Positions 44,380-54,490 of a DNA stretch of 64,000 bases are shown piece after piece. Source of the DNA: Panulirus ornatus (Eukaryota; Arthropoda; Malacostraca; Decapoda; Palinuridae); NCBI RefSeq assembly GCF_036320965.1, contig NC_092230.1, forward strand, positions 49,142,094 to 49,206,093, written 5' to 3'. The notes under the pieces are model-generated. The model worked only from the letters and a program-made list of their open reading frames with translations. It ran no database searches and was not told the origin of the DNA. The position numbers were made by a program, and so were the translations under genes. How positions within the stretch are numbered: position 1 is the stretch's first letter; each line of letters begins with the position of its first letter.

Positions 44380-45134
44380 GCTTGGGAAGGAGACTTGTGT
44401 GAGGAAGTACCAGGAGAGACTGAGTACAGAATGGAAAAAGGTGAGAACAAAGGTAAGGGGAGTGGGGGAGGAATGGGATGTATTTAGGGAAGCTGTGATG
44501 GCTTGCGCAAAAGATGCTTCTGGCATGAGAAGCGTGGGAGGTGGGTTTATTAGAAAAGGTAGTGAGTGGTGGGATGAAGAAATAAGATTATTAGTGAAAG
44601 AGAAGAGAGAGGCATTTGAACGATTTTTGCAGGGAAAAAATGCAAATGAGTGGGAGAGGTATAAAAGAAAGAGGCAGGAGGTCAAGAGAAAGGTGCAAGA
44701 GATGAAAAAGGGCAAATGAGAGTTGGGGTGAGAGAGTATCATTAAATTTCAGGGAGAATAAAAAGATGTTTTGGAAGGAGGTAAATAAAGTGCGTAAGAC
44801 AAGGGAGCAAATGGGAACTTCAGTGAAGGGGGCTAACGGGGAGGTGATAACAAGTAGTGGTGATGTGAGAAGGAGATGGAGTGAGTATTTTGAATGTTGA
44901 ATGTGTTTGATGATAGAGTGACAGATATAGGGTGTTTTGGTTGAGGTGGTGTGCAAAGTGAGAGGGTTAGGGAAAATGATTTGGTAAATAGAGAAGAGGT
45001 AGTAAAAGCTTTACAGAAGATGAAAGCCGGCAAAGCAGCAGGATTAGATGGTATTGCAGTGGAATTTATCAAAAAAAGGGGGTGACTGTATTGTTGACTG
45101 GTTGGTGAGGTTATTGAATGTATGTATGATTCAT

Positions 45135-45276
45135 GGTTTTTTTTTTTTTTTTTCTTCCCAAAAGAAGGAACAGAGTGGGGCCAGGTGAGGATGTTCCACA
45201 GGGGCCCGGTCCTCTGTCCTTGGCGCTACCTCGCTAGCGTGGGAAATGGCGAATAGTTTAAAAGAAAGAAAGAAAG
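45135..45276 (+). mobile_element. SINE copy nested in LINE H
   Basis: 5'-shortened SINE with a 9-bp TSD ATGATTCAT (45126-45134 and 45277-45285). It starts in the internal T-run of the head (CTTCCCAAAAGAAGGAACAG follows), runs through GGGGCCAGGTGAGGATGTTC and the 3' hairpin CGCTACCTCGCTAGCGTGGG, and ends in an AAAG tail. It interrupts LINE H coding sequence between VCMIH and EVPEDW. Confidence 0.92.
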
Positions 45277-45380
45277 ATGATTCATAGTGAGGTGCCTGAG
45301 GATTGGCGGAATGCTTGCATAGTGCCATTATACAAAGGCAAAGGGGATAAGAGTGAGTGCTCAAATTACAGAGGTATAAG

Positions 45381-46155
45381 TGTTTTAGATATCTGAGAGT
45401 GGATCTGGCAGCGGATGGAACCATGGAAGCGGAAGTGGATCATAGGGTGGGGAAGGGGGCGAAAATCCTGGGAGCCTTGAAGAATGTGTGGAAGTCGAGA
45501 ACATTATCTCGGAAAGCAAAAATGGGTATGTTTGAAGGAATAGTGGTTCCAACAATGTTGTATGGTTGCGAGGCGTGGGCTATGGATAGAGTTATGCGCA
45601 GGAGGGTGGATGTGCTGGAAATGAGATGTTTGAGGACAATGTGTGGTGTGAGGTGGTTTGATCGAGTAAGTAATGTAAGGGTAAGAGAGATGTGTGGAAA
45701 TAAAAAGAGCGTTGTTGAGAGAGCAGAAGAGGGTGTTTTGAAATGCTTTGGTCACATGGAGAGAATGAGTGAGGAAAGATTGACCAAGAGGATATATGTG
45801 TCGGAGGTGGAGGGAACGAGGAGAAGTGGGAGACCAAATTGGAGGTGGAAAGATGGAGTGAAAAAGATTTTGTGTGATCGGGGCCTGAACATGCAGGAGG
45901 GTGAAAGGAGGGCAAGGAATAGAGTGAATTGGATCAATGTGGTATACCGGGGTTGACGTGCTGTCAGTGGATTGAATCAAGGCATGTGAAGCGTCTGGGG
46001 TAAACCATGGAAAGCTGTGTAGGTATGTATATTTGCATGTGTGGATGTGTATGTATATACATGTGTATGGGGGTGGGTTGGGCCATTTCCTTCGTGTGTT
46101 TTCCTTGCGCTACCTCGCAAACGCGGGAGACAGCGACAAAGCAAAAAAAAAAAAA
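45381..46155 (+). mobile_element. RTE-like LINE copy I nested in LINE H
   Basis: 5'-truncated short-3'UTR copy. It begins at the CFRYL block and carries [20 protein letters not shown] to VVYRG-stop, then the short 3'UTR, hairpin and a 13-A tail. LINE H sequence resumes immediately: H reads AGAGGTATAAG before and TTTGTTGAGTATTCC after, contiguous in other copies. Any TSD is at most 4 bp (AAGT) and merges with the A-tail. Confidence 0.92.
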
Positions 46156-47904
46156 GTTTGTTGAGTATTCCTGGTAAATTATATGGGAAGGTATTGATTG
46201 AGAGGGTGAAGGCGTGTACAGAGCATCAGATTGGGGAAGAGCAGTGTGGTTTCAGAAGTGGTAGAGGATGTGTGGATCAGGTGTTTGCTTTGAAGAATGT
46301 ATGTGAGAAATACTTAGAAAAACAAATGGATTTGTATAAATAGCATTTATGGATCTGGAGAAGGCATATGATAGAGTTGATAGAGATGCTCTGTGGAAGG
46401 TTTTAAGAATATATGGTGTGGGAGGCAAGTTGTTAGAAGCAGTGAAAAGTTTTTATCGAGGATGTAAGGCATGTGTACGTGTAGGAAGAGAGGAAAGTGA
46501 TTGGTTCTCAGTGAATGTAGGTTTGCGGCAGGGGTGTGTGATGTCTCCATGGTTGTTTAATTTGTTTATGGATGGCGTGTTAGGGAGGTGAATGCAAGAG
46601 TTTTGGAAAGAGGGGCAAGTATGCAGTCTGTTGTGGATGAGAGAGCTTGGGAAGTGAGTCAGTTGTTGTTCGCTGATGATACAGCGCTGGTGGCTGATTC
46701 ATGTAATGAACTGCAGAAGCTGTTGACTGAGTTTGGTAAAGTGTGTGAAAGAAGAAAGTTAAGAGTAAATGTGAATAAGAGCAAGGTTATTAGGTACAGT
46801 AGGGTTGAGGGTCAAGTCAATTGGGAGGTAAGTTTGAATGGAGAAAAACTGGAGGCAGTAAAGTGTTTTAGATATCTGGGAGTGGATCTGGCAGCAGATG
46901 GAACCATGGAAACGGAAGTGAATCATAGGGTGGGCGAGGGGGCGAAAACTCTGGGAGCCTTGAAGAATGTTTGGAAGTCAAGAACATTATCTCGGAAAGC
47001 AAAAATGGGTATGTTTGAAGGAATAGTGGTTCCAACAATGTTGTATGGTTGCGAGGCGTGGGCTATGGATAGAGTTGTGCGTAGGAGGGTGGATGTGCTG
47101 GAAATGAGATGTTTGAGGACAATATGTGGTGTGAGGTGGTTTGATCGAGTAAGTAATGTAAGGGTGAGAGAGATGTGTGGAAATAAAAAGAGTGTGGTTG
47201 AGAGAGCAGAAGAGGGTGTTTTGAAATGGTTTGGTCACATGGAGAGAATGAGTGGGGAAAGATTGACCAAGAGGATATATGTGTCAGAGGTTGAGGGAAC
47301 GAGGAGAAGTGGGAGACCAAATTGGAGGTGGAAAGATGGAGTGAAAAAGATTTTGAGTGATCGGGGCCTGAACATGCCGGAGGGTGAAAGGCGTGCAAGG
47401 AATAGAGTGAATTGGAACGATGAGGTATACCGGGGTCGACGTGCTGTCAATTGATTGTACCAGGGCATGTGAAGCGTCTGGGGTAAACCATGGAAAGTGT
47501 GTGGGGCCTGGATGTGGAAAGGGAGCTGTGGTTTCTGTGCATTATTACATGACAGCTAGAGACTGAGTGTGAACGAATGGGGCCTTTGGTGTCTTTCCTA
47601 GTGCTACCTCGCACACATGAAGGGGAGGGGGTTGTTATTCCATGTGTGGCGAGGTGGCGATGGGAACAAATAAAGGCAGACAGTATGAATTATGTACATG
47701 TGTATATATGTATATGTCTGTGTGTATATATATGTGTACATTGGGATGTATAGGTATGTATATTTGCATGTGTGGACGTGTATGTATATACATGTGTATG
47801 TAGGCGGGTTGGGCCATTCTTTCGTCTGTTTCCTTGCGCTACCTCGCTAACACGGGAGACAGCGACAAAGCAAAATAAAAAATAATATATAAATATTTGA
47901 AGTT

Positions 47905-49310
47905 GGCAGTCAGGAGATTTTAGTACCTACCCATGACTATGCTGTAAACCTATTTTGTGTCAGAAAAGTAATTGAAATCATAAGATAACATATGGCTGTT
48001 TTGTTTCAAAATAACTAGGGAAATGTTTCGATGAAAAAGAAAAAGAAAGGTTTTGTTATGATATTATCATTCTTCAGCATTCCATTGCGAGTGTCACTGC
48101 CAGATCTGGTAAGCAATGACAATAATTTCTGAAACCTAGAGACATGCATTTGTTGGTGCTCCCACTGTAAAGTTTTTTTCTGATATAGAAAATTACTGGA
48201 AAGTTAAACTCTAAGATTAGAGGGAAAACATTTTAATTTTAAGTAATATAATAGATAACAACATGTTTCAACAATATTAACAGTAGTACAGACTAAGAGT
48301 GATTGTTACATAAGAGCCATAATTGTGCTCAGTATCAGAGTCCTAATGGCAGAGGTATCCAGAAAATTTAAGCACAGCAATCACAGAGGATCAGGTACGA
48401 TGTCATGGATTCTTCACCCTTTATGATTACTCTTACTGGGGAACTTGGTTGCTACTCCCTCCTAAGTTTAATGAATCATCATCAAAGACAAGTCTAAAAT
48501 TTCATTTGATTTAGATAAAATTGAATTAGTTCTTTTGATCAGATGAAATAATACTATCCAAGCATAAGGGACAAATTAGGCACAAATATTCCTATCATCA
48601 CAAGTTATGTCTAATTTTGTAATGACTGGGATACATGAATGAGTCTGTGTTTTGATGAACACCGAGTTCCCCAGCTGTTCTTGGTTTTAGACACTCATAC
48701 ATCACTAGTTGAGTTCTCATATATAACTGGTCAGGTGCCAAGGAGTTTTGATAATGTTATTGAAATATTATTTATAACTTCATGTTTCTTTTTACAATTG
48801 GCATAAGATATTATCATTATTTACTTTACTGCTTAAATACTTTTTCAGTGATGAATAACCAATATAGTTACCATTTTGTTAAAAGAAAAAATTTCTTCCA
48901 GTATCCTAAATATTTACCAAAAAGATGATATTAGTGTCTGGAACAGCACTAGAGACATATCAGTATTCATTTCAGAAAAATAATATTATTTATATAACTG
49001 ATCACTTGCATAGCAGTGAAAAGTGTTACTCCAGCATCCTATACTGAAGTATAGTTTGTCAGTGTATGCATGCAAGCTCATGTACAGAGCTATTTGGAGG
49101 CAGATTTAAATTAGGAAACTAGATTGTATTTTATGATATCACTACAGAGTTTTATAAGTAGAATCTGTTATAAATAATGCTGATCACAAAATTTTTACAC
49201 CTAGTTATGTTAAAGCACGCAATACTACATTGTATGGTTTGTTAAACTCCATCAGATAGTATTTACACGTGCATGTAATTTTGCATTTCTTTAGATATCA
49301 CATTACATGA
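47905..49310. other. Unassigned intergenic sequence
   Basis: 1.4 kb, AT-rich, no recognised gene or repeat. Confidence 0.4.
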
Positions 49311-49544
49311 ATGGATAGTGCATTTCATTCCATTGGATGTTATAGTAGTTGATTTAATGTTATGTTCATATAGGTGTTTTGCTATTGTAGTAGATGTAAA
49401 GTTAAGCTTTGGAGAGGAGATGTTACATCAATTTAAGTGGTGCAGTGTTACTCTCGTGTGGGTGTTGTTTTATAGAAACAGTGTAGTGTTGCATGCCTTT
49501 GGGAATGGTGTAACAATAATTATTAGTGTTATCCTTCTGTGGAA

Positions 49545-50095
49545 GTCTAGTTATAGTAGTGATATAATGGTTTGTATATGTGAATGTCTTGTGATAGTAG
49601 TGATGTGCGTTTGTATCTCTGGATGACTTGTGATGGTAGTAACATAGTAGTTTGTATCTGAATGTCATCTGATCGTAGTGATGGAGTGGTTTGTATCTCT
49701 GGATGTCTTGTGATGGTAGTGATGTAGTTGTTTATATCTCTGGATGTCTTTTGATTGTAGTGTTGCACTGGTTTGTATTTTTGAATGTCTCAATGACAGT
49801 GATATGTGGTTTGTATCTCTGGATGTCGTGTTTATAGTGACGTAGTTGTTTGTTTGTCTGGGTGTCTTTTGATGGTAGTGATGTAGTGGTATGTATCTCT
49901 GGAGGTCTTGTGTTGGTAGTGATGTAGTGGTTTGTATATCTGAATGTCTTGTAATGATAGAGATTCAGTGGTTTGTATCTCTGGATATCTTGAAGTGGTA
50001 GTGATGTAATGGTTTTTATCTCTGGATGTCTTGTAATGACAGTGATGTAATAGTTTGTATCTGTTGATTTCTTGTGATAGTAGTGATGCAGTTAC
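49545..50095 (+). repeat. ~41-bp minisatellite
   Basis: About 13 units of the type GTAGTGATGTAGTGGTTTGT followed by ATCTCTGGATGTCTTGTGATG, moderately diverged. Sequence just before (49320-49540) may be older units of the same array. Open frames on both strands are by-products. Confidence 0.9.
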
Positions 50096-50129
50096 ACTTT
50101 TATACTGCATTTTACACCAGTGATTTGGT

Positions 50130-51240
50130 GTTATACTCACTTGAATGTACAGTACTTTAGTAAATGTAATGTTACATGCCCTTGCATTTTTTGTTACATT
50201 ATTGGATATAATGTTCCACTCCTGTGAATAATATATTACAGTAGTGAATTGGTTTTACACTCGTGTAAGTTTCATTTGTGATGTATTGTCGTACGAGTGT
50301 GGCTCTTGTTTTAAATCAGAGGATATAATTGTATACTTTGTGGTTAATGCACTACAATTGTAGATATAATATTACATCCCTGTGAATGTTGTATTATTTT
50401 AGTGATATACTGTTACACCTCTGTGGATACTGTATTCTGCTGGTAATGTACTGCTTAATGTTACACTAGTCATGTAAAGTTTCACTCCTGGATGTTATAC
50501 AAGTGATGTAATGTTATACTCCTGTGGATATTAACCAAGTGATGTGATGTTACACTCCTGTGTATGTCACACTCCTGTGGATGTTACACAGCTGGTATAA
50601 TATTACACTCCTCTGGATATTACACTCATTATTTAATGTCATGCTTCTGTGGATGTAACATTAGAGATGTAATGTTATACTCCTTTTGATGTTACATGGT
50701 TACACAAGTGATATAATGTTACCCTCAAAGCAGATGTTACACTAATGATATGAAATTACATTCCTGTGGATTTTACATTAGTGATATAATGTTACACTCT
50801 AGTGGATGTTACATAAGTGAAGTAATGTTACACTCTTGTGGCTGTCATACTAGTGATGTAATATTACACTCACGTGAATGTTACACTATTGATGTAATGT
50901 TTCAATCCTGTGGACTTGTTACACAAATAAATGTGCTTATAACGTTACATCTGTTGATATTAAGTAACCCTCGAGAGTGTAGTTTAATACTTCTAGATGA
51001 TGTACTACTCATGAGATAGAATTGTACTCTCTTGAATATGTTGTGTTATACTTTATTATGTATCTCTGCTCTGTTCTGGATGTTATGTTACACTACTTGT
51101 GGATATTATAATGTACTGGTTACTTATCTGATGATATGCTATGCTGGTGGATCTAGTGTCAGACTTTTTGTGGATATGTCATACTAGTGGTTGTGATAGT
51201 ACCCCAGTGAATGTTATGGTTGAACTTTACCCATAAGTAA
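50130..51240 (+). repeat. ~36-bp minisatellite (GTTACACTC-CTGTGGATGTTACA)
   Basis: Units of GATGTAATGTTACACTCCTG then TGGATGTTACACTAGT, clearest at 50470-50930, fading on both sides. It shares an ACAC-C-CTGTGG-ATG-TAC core, in the same orientation, with the arrays at 38265-39720. Confidence 0.88.
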
Positions 51241-51830
51241 GATTCCACTCCTTCAGCAAGAGCAACCCACAGACTACCCTTCATTTACAAACTGTATTTA
51301 TTATTTAAGGATATTTTGATATTGTCCCAAATACCTATAATTTGTTAAAGGATGATACACTAGAAATCCACAACTTGTGGAATGTTAATACAGGTAGTAT
51401 TGATGTATATTAAAGTTATTGTGATTAATAAGAGAATATGAGGGTAAAAAAACTGGGTGACTTTCCTCAGCTAGTGATAACTTCAAACTGTGGTGGATAA
51501 GAGCATAAGATTCTCCAAACATATTATTTAAAAGGGAATTGCCAGAAAATAAGTAAATAAAAAAAACTGTTCCTATCAAGTTATCAAAATTTCATTTCCT
51601 ACATCCAATTCTATTCTCAATACAGGAATTAGCAGTTCATATCATGCAGTTTATTCATGGACAGATTTAAATTGCATACAGTCTAAACACTCAGCATCAC
51701 CTAAATATCTGTCATGAAATGTATCATGGACAATTAGTCTGACAACAATTCTCAATAGATTGAACATCCCTCAATATATAGATTAAATAATCTCTAGTCA
51801 AGGTATTAAGGTTGTCACTGGACCATCAAT
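51241..51830. other. Unassigned sequence
   Basis: No feature recognised. Confidence 0.4.
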
Positions 51831-51831
51831 G

Positions 51832-52005
51832 TTTCATGAGACTGGTTGAAACTGTAACACCCTAGTCACAATTCTAGATATAAAGTCTTCATAGAATTGG
51901 TTGAAACTGTAACACCTTACTTAGTCTGGCAATAATCTCTCATGCAGATATCAAAATTTTCATGAGATTGGTTGAGACTGTAACTCAGTCTTACAGTGGT
52001 CTCAT
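51832..52005 (+). repeat. Three degenerate tandem units (~56-71 bp)
   Basis: TTCATGAGACTGGTTGAAAC-TGTAAC recurs near 51832, 51888 and 51958 with variants. Confidence 0.7.
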
Positions 52006-52429
52006 GGTGTTATCTAGAAATTAACTTAAAAGTGCCTTTTTTTTCAAGTTGCAGTGTCATCTGATTTCACTTGAAGAGATCATGCTGATGGCAACTGAAT
52101 ATCACTGAATCATTACAATCTGTACTATTTCCACTTTGTCATATTTGTATGAAGTTTCATAAAAAAGGTTAATAGCATGTGATGCTCATAGTTACTAGAT
52201 TCAACCAAAAAGTATGAAAATTAATATGTGAAGCGATTAAATTTTTTTTTCATCCATGGAGGCTACTTACATATATAAAATTTAATGATTCTTTTCAGTA
52301 AAAAGGGAATTCCACATTAACAATTAATATTCAGTAATGACATAATGGAATGATGCAAAAGTACTATACTGGAATAGTGTAGTTTTTGCTTATATAGATA
52401 GATACACTCCTCTCCTTCCGGAGTAACAT
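52006..52429. other. Unassigned sequence
   Basis: No feature recognised. Confidence 0.4.
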
Positions 52430-52985
52430 TTTTTAAAAGTACTTGGCACTTTTTTAGTTACATTAATGTGGATATGTCATGCTGCTGGATGTGATGTTGC
52501 TTTTCAGTGAATGATATGCTACACTTCTGGGGATGTCCTGTTATGTATACATAGTTACAACCTGAGGATATAGTTACACTTTAGATGCTTTTAAACTCTA
52601 GCAAACATTACGTTACTTTTTATTTAATATTATTGCACCATTGAATGTAACATTACATTGTTACACTGTTATATGTAGTATATATTACAGATATTGTGAC
52701 ACAAGTTGTTAGTAATCTGCATGTACTACTGTGGATATGTTATCCAAATGGTTGTGGTGCTGTATGTTAAACACATGGGTGCAGTACTGTGGAGTTGTTA
52801 CTCTCATGTTTGTAGTGCTTTGGATTTGTTACAATAGTTTTGTAGTACTTTGAATTATTTATGCTAGTGGATGCAATACTTTGGACATGTTATATTATTG
52901 GGTACAGTATTGTGGATTTGTTATACTGCCTGCTGCATAGCATGGCAGTTTCTTAGATGGTCACTTTGTCTGTCATTATCCATCT
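52430..52985 (+). repeat. Highly degenerate minisatellite remnant
   Basis: Loosely repeated GTTATACTAGTGGATG, TACTTTGGA-TTGTTA and ACATTACG-TTAC motifs at roughly 35-45 bp spacing, continuing the style of the 49.5-51.2 kb arrays. Confidence 0.55.
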
Positions 52986-53530
52986 TTCCATCCCATCTCT
53001 CATGTCTGTCTGCCATTGGTAGTCACAACTTAACCTGCAACATAAACGTGGTCATAACTTTTAACGTTTAAACTTTATAATCTTGGCACTAGATACAGAT
53101 GTTTCCTAGAATCGAAAGAATAGGGTGGCATAAATCCATATCTCTAGTTTAGATTTAGCGTGATGTATGCCACCTATAAAAAAGATTTATTTTGTTACTT
53201 AACCTACCTCATGTTTGAAGAAAATTCAGCCTTGATCATACAACTTTATACTCCCATTTCTGTGCATATAAAGAATTGAATGGCAAGAATTCTATTGCTA
53301 GTTTTAATTCTTATACCAGTTATAAAAGGGTTTAACCTGGCTATGCTCTATAATATGGTTTAACTAGGAACTTAACATACTTCATAACTTGAGGAAACTT
53401 TCACCTTTGGCCATGAAAGTTTATATGGTTATTTCCTAGAATCAAGTAATTTGATTGGTATAAGACCTAAGACTTTTGTTTTATTTTTATGATGCTTACA
53501 AAAAGGGTTAACCAAGTTTATACTCCCAGT
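52985..53530 (+). repeat. ~172-bp tandem repeat, three units
   Basis: CTTAACCTGCAACATAA (53029), CTTAACCTACCTCATG (53199) and CTTAACATACTTCATAA (53372) open similar units containing AAACTTTATA, a CCTAGAATC-AA or AAAGAATTGAATGG block and TATAAGACC-like ends. The same unit occurs in GRWD1 intron 2 (19560-19915). Confidence 0.65.
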
Positions 53531-53569
53531 AAATACACTAATGTAAGCAAAAAGCATTCCCTGGAGCAC

Positions 53570-53720
53570 ACTTCTAGTTGCTCTGGTGTGTGTAGTACTA
53601 TGGATGTGTTGGATTTGTGGTGTTGTTACACTAGTAGATACAGTACTGAGGATGATATGTTACACTAATGGATTGTGGAATTTGTATGAAACTGTTGGAT
53701 GTATAGTACAATGAATCAAT
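53570..53720 (+). repeat. Short degenerate minisatellite remnant
   Basis: GTTACACTAGTAGATACAGT and GTTACACTAATGGATTGTG units resembling those at 52430-52985. Confidence 0.5.
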
Positions 53721-53929
53721 GCAGGATATGGCATTTACTTTGCCTCCCTGTTTATTACTAAATACTTTCCATTGATTCCAAATATTTCTGTGTAATTAAC
53801 ATCTTCCTGAAAGGTGGAATTTAATCATATCTTACAAACAGATACTGTTTCATTACATTTTAGCACGTAGGTATTTACGCATGCCTTTTTCTTACTTGTG
53901 TTCACCTTTGGAATTTGAAACTCCAGGAT

Positions 53930-54451
53930 CCCTGTTATGTGGTTCCCACAGTGCTCGGAACATCAGCCATGTCCATTGGCCAGAACCACAGGTTATGAAA
54001 TGTAAGGTTATTTTCTTGCCTGGGCAGGGTACCTGTTGGGCAGTTAGGGACTAGGTGATTGATGTCTTTAGTGTGGAAGTTGCATCTTGAACAAGAGAGA
54101 ACATATGATCTGTTGAATTGTCATTTGTAATGTTCAAGAGATGGATGATGACTAGAGCACATGCAAGAAAGTGACACTCAAGTTTATCTGGGGATCTTAG
54201 TTTCAGATGGTTGTGACGGGTGAAATGCAAGTTCAAGATTGGGTTTAGGGAAGGTTGTTTATGGTTTTTAGGGTTATTTCATTATGAATTCACTTTGTTA
54301 TGCTCTTTACTGGAGATGGGATTACTGAGTACAGGGACTTGAAGTGAGCTGATTTTTGCATGAAGACTGTCAGGTGGTTATAAATTGGCTTGGATGGGAA
54401 GTTGTCAGTGCAGCTGCATAAAATTTGGGTGCTAAGCAGATTGAGATGTAA
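53930..54451 (-). mobile_element. Old Jockey-like LINE, C-terminal part
   Basis: Minus-strand translation follows the C-terminus of Jockey-type LINE proteins: LNLLSTQIL near 54420, a PIYNHLTVFMQKSAHFKSL block, then HPSLEHYK and a zinc-finger-like CSRCNFHTKDINHLVPNC (about 54060-54110), ending in a LWFWPMDMADV block (about 53970). Stops and frameshifts throughout. Its upstream part continues at 56577, beyond inserted LINE J. Confidence 0.6.
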
Positions 54452-54456
54452 TTGGA

Positions 54457-54459
<3 letters not shown>

Positions 54460-54490
<31 letters not shown>

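Larger units (their letters stand above)
43399..47893 (+). mobile_element. Full-length RTE-like LINE copy H with two nested insertions
   Basis: Bounded by a perfect 11-bp TSD TATTTGAAGTT (43388-43398 and 47894-47904). Starts ATCCCTGGGGATAGG. Order: 5'UTR head, APE-type endonuclease (43546-44379: [74 protein letters not shown]), linker (44363-44719), RT (from about 45000, resuming at 46156: [52 protein letters not shown]), and long 3'UTR with the hairpin and an A/T-rich tail. Frameshifts near 44375, 45075, 46337 and 46583 make it inactive. Without its two inserts it is about 3.57 kb, usual for the RTE group. The RTE-like assignment rests on architecture and RT C-terminal motifs. Confidence 0.93.

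Noticed and set aside
49545..51240. CRISPR-like array
   Set aside because: Units vary throughout and there are no constant repeats separated by unique spacers. The context is eukaryotic, so these are minisatellites.
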